NCBI RefSeq assembly: GCF_037976825.1
Contig: NZ_CP150269.1
Coordinates: forward strand, 7,109,501 to 7,173,500
Length of the DNA: 64,000 nucleotides
Direction: 5' to 3'
Origin: Paenibacillus sp. FSL K6-1330
GTDB taxonomy: Bacteria > Bacillota > Bacilli > Paenibacillales > Paenibacillaceae
Shown: piece after piece, positions 52,440-60,761 of the stretch
How the letters are laid out: every line of letters starts with the position of its first letter
How positions within the stretch are numbered: position 1 is the first letter of the stretch
Program-made: the position numbers and the translations under genes
Notes under the pieces: generated by a model
Seen by the model: the letters and a program-made list of their open reading frames with translations, nothing else
The model's database searches: none
What the model was told of the DNA's origin: nothing

Positions 52440-53204
52440 ATGAAACGATTGGAAGGCAAAATTGCATTGGTTACAGGCGGAAGCCGAGGAATCGGCAAAG
52501 GAATCGCGCTTCGGCTGGCGGAAGAAGGCGCGCTGGTCGCTGTTCATTACGGAACTCGCCGAGATGCGGCGGATGAGGTTGTTCAGACTATTCAAAAACA
52601 GGGTGGGCGAGCTATCGCCCTGGGTGCCAAACTGGAATCGGTAGCCGGAGCAACAAGGCTTATTCATTCATTGGAGGAGGAACTTCTTCGCATAACGGAG
52701 GACAACCGTTTCGATATTCTGGTGAATAACGCAGGTATCGGAACCTCCAACACCTTTGAAGAGACGACCGAGGAAAGCTTCGATGAGCTGCTTGCCGTCA
52801 ATGTAAAAGCACTGTTCTTCCTGGTCCAACAGGCGCTGCCGCTCCTTCGTGACGGCGGACGCATCGTCAACATCTCCTCCGGTGTTACGCGTATCGCCTA
52901 TCCGCATATTATGGCTTACAACATAACCAAGGGAGCCATCAACACGTTCACCTTGCATCTCGCCAAGCTGCTGGGTCCACGTGGGATCACGGTGAATGCG
53001 GTTCTACCAGGCATCGTGGATACGGATGTGAATGCTGCATGGCTGCATACACCGGAAGGGCAGTTGCATGCCGCGGAGATGTCCGCGCTTGGCCGAATCG
53101 GCCAGCCGTCCGATATTGCAGATGTCGTCGCGTTTCTCGCATCCAGCGACGGACGCTGGGTAACAGGACAAATGGTTGACGCAACCGGCGGTTCACATCT
53201 GTAA
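52440..53204 (+). CDS. Short-chain dehydrogenase/reductase
   Basis: 254 aa classical SDR: TGGSRGIGKGIALRL (12-26), NNAG, catalytic Ser in NISSGVTRIAYP and Tyr/Lys in YNITKGA, and C-terminal GQMVDATGGSHL. NADP preference is suggested by the basic residue in GSRG. The promoter is of MerR type, so the gene is probably induced by a toxic compound or aldehyde sensed by the upstream MerR protein. Substrate unknown. Ends before the hairpin at 53247. Confidence 0.9.
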   Translation: MKRLEGKIALVTGGSRGIGKGIALRLAEEGALVAVHYGTRRDAADEVVQTIQKQGGRAIALGAKLESVAGATRLIHSLEEELLRITEDNRFDILVNNAGIGTSNTFEETTEESFDELLAVNVKALFFLVQQALPLLRDGGRIVNISSGVTRIAYPHIMAYNITKGAINTFTLHLAKLLGPRGITVNAVLPGIVDTDVNAAWLHTPEGQLHAAEMSALGRIGQPSDIADVVAFLASSDGRWVTGQMVDATGGSHL

Positions 53205-53215
53205 CTATGATAACA

Positions 53216-53262
53216 ACGTCTATCGACGCACTCTCAAAGAAGACAGACCGCGTTTAGCGGTA
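53216..53262. repeat. Dispersed intergenic repeat, copy 2
   Basis: About 47 bp beginning ACGTCTATCGACGCA and containing AGAAGACAGACCGC; similar over most of its length to 14684-14728. Here its right end contributes the stem ACCGC of a terminator hairpin, so the repeat family may double as terminators. Confidence 0.5.
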
Positions 53263-53268
53263 GTTTTT
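53247..53268 (+). terminator. Terminator of the SDR gene
   Basis: Stem ACCGC/GCGGT with a 5-base loop, then AGTTTTT. It lies 43 bp past the SDR stop. Confidence 0.65.
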
Positions 53269-53322
53269 CTTGCGATATCAGGCAGCAGCCCCTCCGAAGT
53301 TTATACTTTCTGATATCTTAAA

Positions 53323-53368
53323 AAGAGCTATCCTTGCTTGGCATTAACGCTAAGCAAGGATAGCTCTT
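53323..53368 (-). terminator. Terminator of the sigma-DUF1835 gene
   Basis: Perfect 17-bp stem AAGAGCTATCCTTGCTT (53323-53339) with its complement (53352-53368), followed by T-rich sequence on the minus strand. It lies 66 bp past the stop of the sigma gene. Confidence 0.85.
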
Positions 53369-53433
53369 ATACTATATTCTGCTGGTAATCGGATCCGCAA
53401 TCTACTCAAGATCGCTTTTTCCTGTACCTGTTG

Positions 53434-55014
53434 TTAATCAGATTCGCCCATCCGCACAATCGACTTCCGCTCCGGGTTCCAGCGCCATATCGGAGCCTTA
53501 CCCCTTACCTGCAAGCCTCCTACCCATTTATCGATCGTTCCGGTGCAGGCATAGTCGGTCTTACCCGCTAGCACCTCATGCCCCAGACTCGTCACTTGCA
53601 GCACCCGATCTTGGAAATGGGGTACAGCTAGTTTAAAGTCGGGAAAAGGTGCTGTACCATCGATAACGAGCAAGGAATCCGGTCCCTCTGTCAGCTTCGC
53701 CAGGTAATACCAGAACTCCAGATCTCCCATTCCCAGTGTATGGAGCTGGTCACCTACCTTTCGGAATAACTCATGAGGCTTATGGATTCCGCCCGCTACA
53801 GCCTCTAACGTGGTCTGCTCAATGATCCCAAGTCCATTAATCACGGAGGGCAGCCGTGCCAGATGGGCCGCAAATGCAGCCCTAGCAAAAGGCAGTGCCG
53901 AGGAATCAACCTCCAGCATGCGCTGATGTTTCTCCGGCAGATCCGAAGTATAGGCTTCCCACAACATACTGCCCAGCATGAGCTCTTGTTCTCCAATCGT
54001 GTGCCATGTGCCCGATAAAGTCTCGAGCTGCTCCGTGCTGAGCTGCCCCAACCCACGAAAAAGCTCGATGCCCGGGTATGCGCCAATGCACAGCAGACTC
54101 AGCTTCGTATTTCCCAGTGACTGCTCCTTAAACCAATGCAGCAAATAAGACAGCATCGTCTGGTCAAACAGATCATGCTCAAACCAGAGCACGATTTCAT
54201 CATATTGCTGAAAATCCTGAAGCTTCCTCTCCTGCGCCTCGCAGGTCCCGATATATTCCTTCTGCGGAATCCCCAGCGTTTGCTCCAGATACTGAGCTCT
54301 GGTTCTCCGATGATTCGGCACGTCCATCTTCGTGAAGACCGGACCAAAAGAATAAAGCTCTCGCCACACCAGAATGTCCCCTTGAATGTTCCCTTGCTTC
54401 AGCTTATCTCCTACCGAATCTCCATTAACGATGTGCAGCATACGTTTTCCTCCCTCATACAGATCGGTGAACACCGATACAAAGTCGGCTACGTGCAGCG
54501 TGTTCTTCAGCTTCCGCCGGGCATCAAAGAGTCGCTTCTTCAAAGCCGGCAGGGATATATCCAAATATTGCGAGATCTCCCGCAGGCTGTAGCCTTGAAA
54601 ATAATAGAGCTGGACCGCAATCCGCATGCCGGGTGGCAAATCTGCGATCGTGGCATGCAGCTGACCGACCAGCTCTCTCTTTTCCACAACCGACTCCAAG
54701 CTTCGCTGATCTCCTACCGGCAATTCCATCTCATGCAGCGGTAACGTCTGAAACTGCTTGCGGCGAAAGTCCCTGTAACACTGCCGCTCAACGATCACTT
54801 TGAACCATCCGGGAAAACGCTGGGGATCCTGCAGCTTATGCAGATTCGCAAAAGCCTCCGTAAATGCCTCCTGCACGGCATCTTCCGCTAAATGTTGATC
54901 CTGCAATTTATCGTAGTTCACGGCCAGCGCCATGCCGGTAAAATGCTGAACCAAGCTTTCCTGGGCCTCCGCACTGCCCCGCCGGGCTGCCTCAATCCAC
55001 TGGAACACGTTCAC
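53434..55014 (-). CDS. ECF sigma factor fused to a DUF1835 domain
   Basis: 526 aa. Residues 1-190 are a complete ECF sigma factor: sigma-2 about 20-88 (AEDAVQEAFTEAFANLHKL, FPGWFKVIVERQCYRDFRRK) and sigma-4 about 115-172 (LPPGMRIAVQLYYFQGYSLR, YLDISLPALKKRLFDARRKL). From Met192 the chain reads MLHIVNGDSVGDKLKQGNIQ, the usual N-terminus of stand-alone DUF1835 proteins, and continues to the end with EIVLWFEHDLFDQTMLSYLL. Stand-alone ECF factors end near residue 180, so this is a true fusion in one uninterrupted frame. GTG 55014 follows GGGAGGTTTAA. No anti-sigma gene is adjacent; the C-terminal part may replace it. Confidence 0.9.
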   Translation of the reverse strand: MNVFQWIEAARRGSAEAQESLVQHFTGMALAVNYDKLQDQHLAEDAVQEAFTEAFANLHKLQDPQRFPGWFKVIVERQCYRDFRRKQFQTLPLHEMELPVGDQRSLESVVEKRELVGQLHATIADLPPGMRIAVQLYYFQGYSLREISQYLDISLPALKKRLFDARRKLKNTLHVADFVSVFTDLYEGGKRMLHIVNGDSVGDKLKQGNIQGDILVWRELYSFGPVFTKMDVPNHRRTRAQYLEQTLGIPQKEYIGTCEAQERKLQDFQQYDEIVLWFEHDLFDQTMLSYLLHWFKEQSLGNTKLSLLCIGAYPGIELFRGLGQLSTEQLETLSGTWHTIGEQELMLGSMLWEAYTSDLPEKHQRMLEVDSSALPFARAAFAAHLARLPSVINGLGIIEQTTLEAVAGGIHKPHELFRKVGDQLHTLGMGDLEFWYYLAKLTEGPDSLLVIDGTAPFPDFKLAVPHFQDRVLQVTSLGHEVLAGKTDYACTGTIDKWVGGLQVRGKAPIWRWNPERKSIVRMGESD

Positions 55015-55183
55015 TTAAACCTCCCTTCCCGGTGTCTCTAACACTTAAGTGCCGATTCGTATAAAAAAGGTTACCTCACATTAAAATATTTTCAGTTCTT
55101 GTATGAAGAAAAACTGATCGTGGAAGCTCTTCATTGCCTTCCCCAACGCCGCGTGGTGGCCGTTTATCCGACGATAATCCCTC

Positions 55184-55212
55184 TTGACATTCACCTAACA
55201 CCTGTGTAATGA
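55184..55212 (+). promoter_or_regulatory. Promoter of the trpS T-box transcript
   Basis: TTGACA (55184-55189), 17-bp spacer, TAATGA (55207-55212). The stretch from the sigma gene start (55015) to here has a small palindrome CACTTAAGTG (55042-55051) and nothing else I can support. Confidence 0.7.
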
Positions 55213-55217
55213 TTCTC

Positions 55218-55585
55218 ATCATATTCATCTTGCTCTCTTTTCTTATCCGAAAGAGCAGCGCTGATGAATTTAAGAACAACATACCACACGGCTATGAGAA
55301 GAAATAGTAGCTTATCTCTCGAGGTCCAAGCGAACCGGCGAATGGTGCGAGGCCCGGTACCCCGAAATAAGTGAATGGATCTTCTCGCTTCAACCCGAAC
55401 CTCCGATCTGTGCCGGAGCAGTAGGCCTTGACGGCTCTCCACCGTTATTTTGGGAGATATGACAGGCATAATGGTGCATTTTCCCCATTTCCACGTCATG
55501 CTTAAGAGCGACCGTACAGTCGAATTTGGGTGGTACCGCGAAAGTTACACTTCGTCCCATGGAGGGATGAGGTGTTTTTGTGTTG
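55218..55585 (+). promoter_or_regulatory. Tryptophan T-box riboswitch leader of trpS
   Basis: Stem I closes with GAGAAGA and TCTTCTC; its internal loop has AGTAG on one side and GTGAATGGA on the other, giving specifier TGG (55376-55378), the Trp codon. The T-box sequence TTTGGGTGGTACCGCG is at 55525-55540 and the terminator hairpin at about 55549-55580 with T5. Uncharged tRNA-Trp would prevent termination and raise synthetase levels. Confidence 0.95.
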
Positions 55586-55610
55586 TTCGCAAACAATCAG
55601 GAGGTGTGTT

Positions 55611-56594
55611 ATGAAACGATTATTGTCAGGAATTAAGCCGAGTGGAGATTTGAATATTGGCGGATACGGGGGTGCTCTCCGTCAGTATGTGAAGCTGCAG
55701 CATGAGTATGAGTCCTATTTCTTCGTGCCGGATCTGCATGCGATCACGGTCTATCAGGATCCCATGGAGCTGCACCAGCGCACGCGGGACATTGCCGCGC
55801 TGTACATTGCGTCGGGCATTGACCCCGATAAAGCGACGATCTTTCTGCAATCGCAGGTCCCCGCACATGTAGAGCTCGGGTGGTTGCTGGAGACGCAGGC
55901 GCATTTTGGTGAATTAAAGCGCATGACCCAATTCAAGGAGAAATCGGACGGAAAAGATACCGTGAGCTCCGCGTTGTTTACGTATCCGGTCCTGATGGCT
56001 GCCGATGTACTGCTCTACCAGGCAACGCATGTGCCTGTCGGTGACGATCAGAAGCAGCATCTGGAGCTGACCCGTGATGTAGCCGAGCGCTTCAATAACC
56101 GGTATAAACACACATTTACGCTTCCCGAGCCGATCATTCAGGATATTGGCTCCCGCATCATGGGCCTTGACGATCCGTCCAAAAAGATGAGCAAGAGCAA
56201 TCCGAATAAAAATAGCTGCGTCCACATGATGGATACGCCGGAGGATATCCGCAAGAAATTCTCCAAAGCCGTTACCGACTCCGATGGCCAGGTCCGGCAT
56301 GACTGGGAGCAAAAACCGGCGGTCAGCAATCTGATCGAGATTTACTCCGTATTCTCCGAGGAAGCCATCTCCGTCATCGAGAAACGGTATGAGGGCCAAG
56401 GATACGGCACGTTCAAGAAAGAATTGGCCGAGGTGGTCATCGAGAAACTTCAGCCGATCCAGGAGAAGTTCCATCAAATCGTGAATTCCTCCGAGCTTGA
56501 TCGCATTTTGATGGACGGAGCGAAGCGGGCTTCCGAAACCGCAGGCCCAACACTGCTTGCCGCCAAGAAAGCGGTGGGATTGGTCACGTTCTGA
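55611..56594 (+). CDS. trpS: Tryptophanyl-tRNA synthetase
   Basis: 327 aa class-Ic synthetase. The HIGH-like motif is in SGIKPSGDLNIGGYGGALRQ and the KMSKS motif is intact in DPSKKMSKSNPNKN. ATG 55611 is fixed by AGGAGGTG; frame upstream is T-box leader. GDLNIGG is an uncommon form of the usual GxxHIGxY-type motif. Monocistronic, with T-box control at the front and a strong terminator behind. Whether it is the only trpS of the genome cannot be told. Confidence 0.95.
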   Translation: MKRLLSGIKPSGDLNIGGYGGALRQYVKLQHEYESYFFVPDLHAITVYQDPMELHQRTRDIAALYIASGIDPDKATIFLQSQVPAHVELGWLLETQAHFGELKRMTQFKEKSDGKDTVSSALFTYPVLMAADVLLYQATHVPVGDDQKQHLELTRDVAERFNNRYKHTFTLPEPIIQDIGSRIMGLDDPSKKMSKSNPNKNSCVHMMDTPEDIRKKFSKAVTDSDGQVRHDWEQKPAVSNLIEIYSVFSEEAISVIEKRYEGQGYGTFKKELAEVVIEKLQPIQEKFHQIVNSSELDRILMDGAKRASETAGPTLLAAKKAVGLVTF

Positions 56595-56602
56595 AAGAAC
56601 CG

Positions 56603-56657
56603 AGGGCGTCCCCTTGATGACTGTTTCCTTATCGGGAATCAGAACAAGGGACGCCCT
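56603..56657 (+). terminator. Terminator of trpS
   Basis: Arms AGGGCGTCCC and GGGACGCCCT with further pairing inside, 8 bp past the trpS stop. The T-tail is weak and starts after GC. Confidence 0.75.
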
Positions 56658-56802
56658 GCTTATTTTGTTGGCATGCCTTTTTACATTGTACACAAGTATC
56701 TACGCCGCTTTAGTCTGTCCCGCCTCGCTTTAACCCCATGGTTCTTCTTATTCTCGCCTTATTTATTGAAATGCCTGCTATGTCGTTCCAGCCCCCTTGA
56801 CA

Positions 56803-58284
56803 TCATCTCCCTATCGTAACCGTAATCTTGTTCCCTTCATCAAGAACAGTGATCGCCAAGATGCCACTCTTCGAATCCAGGAAAGGGCGCAGCTCGAGTT
56901 GATAGGCGTCCGTACCGGCAACCGCCACGTCGCTCCTGGATATCGATTCCAGATGGGGATGGTAAATCAACGTCTCTCCAACGGATGAAACGAAATCTAT
57001 ACTTAAACTGCCGTTATCATGATCATAACGGTATGCTGAGAGCACGCCGGCTGTCGCTTGCGGATACGCGCGATTCAACGCTTTGACATATGGGGCTTCC
57101 TTGAAGCCGTCACACCAACACCAGTATGTGTTACTCCAAAGATACCGCTCAAATATCGCAATGATCTGCTTGGAAAGCTGAAAGGTTGCCGGATGTTGGG
57201 AGAAGGCCCCCCATTCCCCGACCAGGACCGGCACGTTCAATCGTTCCTGCACCTTGCGATGGGTAGCAAAAATCAGCTGGACGCGATCCTGATTGTAAAT
57301 GTCATAATGCTCCGTATCGACCACCAGATCATAGCCGTGCGGTGCAAACACCTGATGGTGTAAGGTTTGACCGGCCGGATCCTGCACAAGCTGCAAGCCG
57401 GACTCGATCCCCATGTTCGAGAAATAGCTCGTTTCCAGCATCAAAAATCCGTCCGGGGAAACGGAGCGAATTGCTGCCGCTGTCTTGTTGAAAAAGGGCG
57501 CGAGAACTTCCCGTTCGAAGATTTGCGAGACTTCTCTGGCGCTGTCGACGAGTATGCGGTACGTATCCATCTCCGCCATCCCGGCAAGAACCTCTAGCCT
57601 CTTTTCCTCGTCAAACCAGAGTCCGGCAAGCTGTTCCATGTTCGGGTCGGCTATTCCCATCACATGCCCCGCATATGCGGCAATGATGGTGCCAAGCACC
57701 TCCTGTCCGCTTGTTCCGGGGTACGGCTCGTTCATCATGTCATAACCGATGATATTCGGACAATCAGCCATAAACTGTGCCGCATGCTTCCACATCGCTG
57801 CATAGTGATCCTGCAGGCCGATCCCGTCGGAAGCGGACGTATTCCGCCAGAAGTGATCCAGAGCGCGGTTCACAGCCGGACTTTCCAGGTAGGCGTCACT
57901 CCAAATATGTCCGGTAACATGAGGAAGATCATCGGAGAGGGTGGCCCATGCGGGAGCCCCGTCGCCGTAGAGCAAGCTGTACAAATCCTGATGCATATCC
58001 AGAAAAACATAGAGATCATTCTGCTCAGCCCATACAACTTGCTGCTTGATTCTGCTCAGATACGCATCGTCGTAGACCCCAGGCTCCGGCTCGACGCCAT
58101 CCCATATTAAACCTAGACGGACAACGTTAAATCCTTGTTCGCGGAACCAGGCGAACAGAGCTGCATCACAGGGCTCAACATATCCTTTTGCCTTGTCCTT
58201 GCATACGAGATTGATGCCGTTCAGGATCACTTGAGCGCCGTCTTCATTCAAGAATCGTTGTCCGTCGATCACTAATTTTTTCAT
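56803..58284 (-). CDS. GH5-type glycoside hydrolase (endoglycoceramidase-like), cytoplasmic
   Basis: 493 aa. TIM-barrel cellulase fold: FNVVRLGLIWDGVEPEPGVYD, LDMHQDLYSLLYGDGAPAWA, acid/base Glu in GYDMMNEPYPG and nucleophile Glu in VLVGEWGAFSQHP, then a C-terminal beta-sandwich from about 410. The arrangement matches GH5 endoglycosylceramidases and relatives. There is no signal peptide, so it hydrolyses a glycoside imported by the GPH symporter encoded in the same operon. It is the third gene, 12 bp after the MerR gene. Confidence 0.85.
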   Translation of the reverse strand: MKKLVIDGQRFLNEDGAQVILNGINLVCKDKAKGYVEPCDAALFAWFREQGFNVVRLGLIWDGVEPEPGVYDDAYLSRIKQQVVWAEQNDLYVFLDMHQDLYSLLYGDGAPAWATLSDDLPHVTGHIWSDAYLESPAVNRALDHFWRNTSASDGIGLQDHYAAMWKHAAQFMADCPNIIGYDMMNEPYPGTSGQEVLGTIIAAYAGHVMGIADPNMEQLAGLWFDEEKRLEVLAGMAEMDTYRILVDSAREVSQIFEREVLAPFFNKTAAAIRSVSPDGFLMLETSYFSNMGIESGLQLVQDPAGQTLHHQVFAPHGYDLVVDTEHYDIYNQDRVQLIFATHRKVQERLNVPVLVGEWGAFSQHPATFQLSKQIIAIFERYLWSNTYWCWCDGFKEAPYVKALNRAYPQATAGVLSAYRYDHDNGSLSIDFVSSVGETLIYHPHLESISRSDVAVAGTDAYQLELRPFLDSKSGILAITVLDEGNKITVTIGR

Positions 58285-58296
58285 GTCCGCTTCCCC

Positions 58297-59121
58297 CTAT
58301 CGTTCTTCTACCGGAATGTAAATTTCAATGTAATGATTGTCGTACTGGTTATAGAGATTGACTTCGAGAGAATGACCCGCGATCTTTAGTCCGCGATTGC
58401 GAATGAAAGCTTTCATCTGATCGTAGTGATCGTCCATCTTGGCATAGTCGTCCCTGCCGATAACCACGCATTTTCTGGCACAGTAGCGAGGCTCAAGTTT
58501 CTGAAAGACGGAAGAGTCACCCTCCATCGGGAAGGTGGACAGAATGCCATTGTACAGGTAATTGTGATAACGGCCTGCGTTAAGGTTATCTTGCGACACA
58601 ATCGATATGGTATGGCAGAATGCAAGCCATTCTCTGGCATGGATTCTTCGTACCTGTTGCTGCACTTTGCTCCCGAGTCCATGATCTCCGCTCTCCATGA
58701 TGGAATCGGTAAGCAGCACCCAGCTCGGGTGGCTTAGTACAAGCTCAATGACCTCCGTATTATCGAACCGTTGAAGCTGAACATCCAACACGTCCAGCTT
58801 GTGAGACAAATGTTTCAAATAAGTCCGCTGGCGGTCAATGTCTTGCCGCTTGTCAGAGAGCAGCATGCGAATAGCGTCTAGGCTGTTGTCCCGAAGCAGT
58901 GCTTGGATTCGCTCGATCGACACATCCATGGCCCGCAGCATTCGAATCGTGATGAGTGAATCGAACTGCTCAAGATCATAATAGCGGTACTTGTTCGCGT
59001 CCCGAGTGCGGGAATGAAGCAGTCCGATCTTATCGTAATAACGCAAGGTATCGATCGGGATATCCAGAATTTTGGACACTTCGCCAATCGTAAAATTCAA
59101 ATTTAACGCCGATTCCTTCAC
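58297..59121 (-). CDS. MerR-family regulator of the GPH-GH5 operon
   Basis: 274 aa. MerR winged helix (about 8-75, FTIGEVSKILDIPIDTLRYYDKIGLL), coiled-coil linker (about 85-118) and a C-terminal GyrI-like domain (about 125-270). GTG start at 59121 overlaps the transporter gene end. A MerR protein inside a sugar-glycoside operon is unusual, since such operons normally carry LacI, GntR or AraC regulators; here it may sense the glycoside aglycone. A candidate long-spacer promoter lies upstream of the operon. Confidence 0.88.
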   Translation of the reverse strand: MKESALNLNFTIGEVSKILDIPIDTLRYYDKIGLLHSRTRDANKYRYYDLEQFDSLITIRMLRAMDVSIERIQALLRDNSLDAIRMLLSDKRQDIDRQRTYLKHLSHKLDVLDVQLQRFDNTEVIELVLSHPSWVLLTDSIMESGDHGLGSKVQQQVRRIHAREWLAFCHTISIVSQDNLNAGRYHNYLYNGILSTFPMEGDSSVFQKLEPRYCARKCVVIGRDDYAKMDDHYDQMKAFIRNRGLKIAGHSLEVNLYNQYDNHYIEIYIPVEER

Positions 59122-60530
59122 ATCTTCACCCCCCCTCTTCTGGCGCTATTGCTGAACGCGGAGATGTCATCCTCTTTTTTCTTATCAAAAGGGTACAACG
59201 CCAGCGGAATTAATCCGAGGAGAAAAGCAGCCAGCGGAATCAAGCCGGTTGCTACCCGAATGCCGAGCATGGCGGACTCGGACTGTTCCGCAGTAAGACC
59301 GTCATATCCGTATGCCCCGATGACATTAATGAAGATAACCGTTTGCAGGCTGGAGAAGGCGACCGTGAATAACGAGAACAATCCGTTAAACAGCCCGGTT
59401 TTCCGCACGCCGGTCGTGCGCTCATTCTCGTCGATGAGCAGCGCCGAGGCCGGAGATATTGCCGTTCGAAGATAGTTCACAGCAAAGACGATCAGAACGT
59501 AGGATGCCGCCGCGGTCCATATGCCGTCAGCAAGAAAGATCCCCCCGTATCCGAGCACCACAAAGATTGTCCCCAGGTATACACTCTTCTTCGTTCCGTT
59601 TTTCTTGACGATAGATCCCATGACCGGCAAGAATAGGAGCGCGATCACATGCGTACTCACATCGATGACGGTAGCTTCGATACCCGTTGACTGCACGACG
59701 CTGTCCATGTAGTAAAGAAACGGCGTAAAGTAGAAGAACACGGGGCCAGTGACGATGGTAAATATAATAAAGGTGAGGAAAGGCTTTGATTTGATGATCT
59801 GCCAGGCTTCTTTGTAAACCTCTTTTGTATCGATATGCTGCTTATCCAGTGATTCGTACATTTGCGCATCTTCTCTCAGTCCCCTCAGGGCCCAAGTGAA
59901 GAATATCGCTTCTGCCACGATTACGGCAGAGAAGATCGGGATGATAACCTCCTGTTTTCCGTCCCCAACGAGCAGCAGCGTCGGAATCAAGGTGATCAGA
60001 AATGACATCGCTTGGGATAAGTAGTTCTGGATCACACCAACATCGATGCGTTCCTCCTTGGTTGGAGCTGCGATCAGCATAAACGATTGATAGGCTATAC
60101 TGTAAGCGGTTGCAGCTGTGTCGTAAATAAATAACAACCCGGTATACAGCAGAAAGATCAACCACTGATCCCATGCCGGATTAGACAGCATCATGAGGAA
60201 GGAGGAAACGATCATGAACGGCACCGTCACTCTCATGATATAGACGTATTTCCCACGCTGCACGCGATGCCTCATTCTGTCGATCCATACGCCAAGCACC
60301 GGGTCGTTAATCGCGTTCCAGATGTTATAGATAATGTACACCCAAGCGACATACTTCGGACTGAGACCGATGATATCCGTGTAATACTTCAAGAACACAT
60401 TGTGGATGAGCACTCCTCCGACTGACAGGATCGGACCAGGAAGAGCCAGACGCCATTTCTCCCCTAGAGTCAGTCCGGTAGCAGTGAAGCGAAAGGCTTG
60501 CCGCAAGGCACTTCGCGCTTTACTCAACAT
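59118..60530 (-). CDS. GPH-family glycoside-cation symporter
   Basis: 470 aa with 12 predicted helices and GPH features: YIIYNIWNAINDPVLGVWIDRMRHRVQRGK near helix 2-3 and VFFYFTPFLYYMDSVV in the middle. GPH carriers import glycosides such as melibiose, lactose or glucuronides with Na+ or H+. First gene of the operon with MerR regulator and GH5 enzyme, which together form a self-contained uptake and hydrolysis unit. ATG 60530 has GGGGGATGG before it. Confidence 0.88.
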   Translation of the reverse strand: MLSKARSALRQAFRFTATGLTLGEKWRLALPGPILSVGGVLIHNVFLKYYTDIIGLSPKYVAWVYIIYNIWNAINDPVLGVWIDRMRHRVQRGKYVYIMRVTVPFMIVSSFLMMLSNPAWDQWLIFLLYTGLLFIYDTAATAYSIAYQSFMLIAAPTKEERIDVGVIQNYLSQAMSFLITLIPTLLLVGDGKQEVIIPIFSAVIVAEAIFFTWALRGLREDAQMYESLDKQHIDTKEVYKEAWQIIKSKPFLTFIIFTIVTGPVFFYFTPFLYYMDSVVQSTGIEATVIDVSTHVIALLFLPVMGSIVKKNGTKKSVYLGTIFVVLGYGGIFLADGIWTAAASYVLIVFAVNYLRTAISPASALLIDENERTTGVRKTGLFNGLFSLFTVAFSSLQTVIFINVIGAYGYDGLTAEQSESAMLGIRVATGLIPLAAFLLGLIPLALYPFDKKKEDDISAFSNSARRGGVKM

Positions 60531-60711
60531 TTACCATCCCCCGATCGTTCAACGTTTCAACCAGATCCTGTATCCTGAACTCATTGTAAACCATGGAGTA
60601 ACTCCAGATGAAATAGCTTTGTTCATTTTTTTCCAATAGATTTTTCGCCGGAAGAACGGGTTTTAGACTAATGAAAAAGGGAGCTGTGCTGGTTAAGCAA
60701 GCCCCTAATCG

Positions 60712-60742
60712 CTTATAGTCGGTCATCCTATGTGCAGTACAA
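60712..60742 (-). promoter_or_regulatory. Candidate MerR-type promoter of the GPH operon
   Basis: Minus strand TTGTAC (60742-60737), 19-bp spacer, TATAAG (60717-60712), about 180 bp before the transporter start. The spacing fits MerR control. GGTCA/TGACC half sites lie around the -35, but no clean spacer dyad is visible, so this is tentative. Confidence 0.4.
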
Positions 60743-60761
60743 GGTGACCCCACCATTAAAT

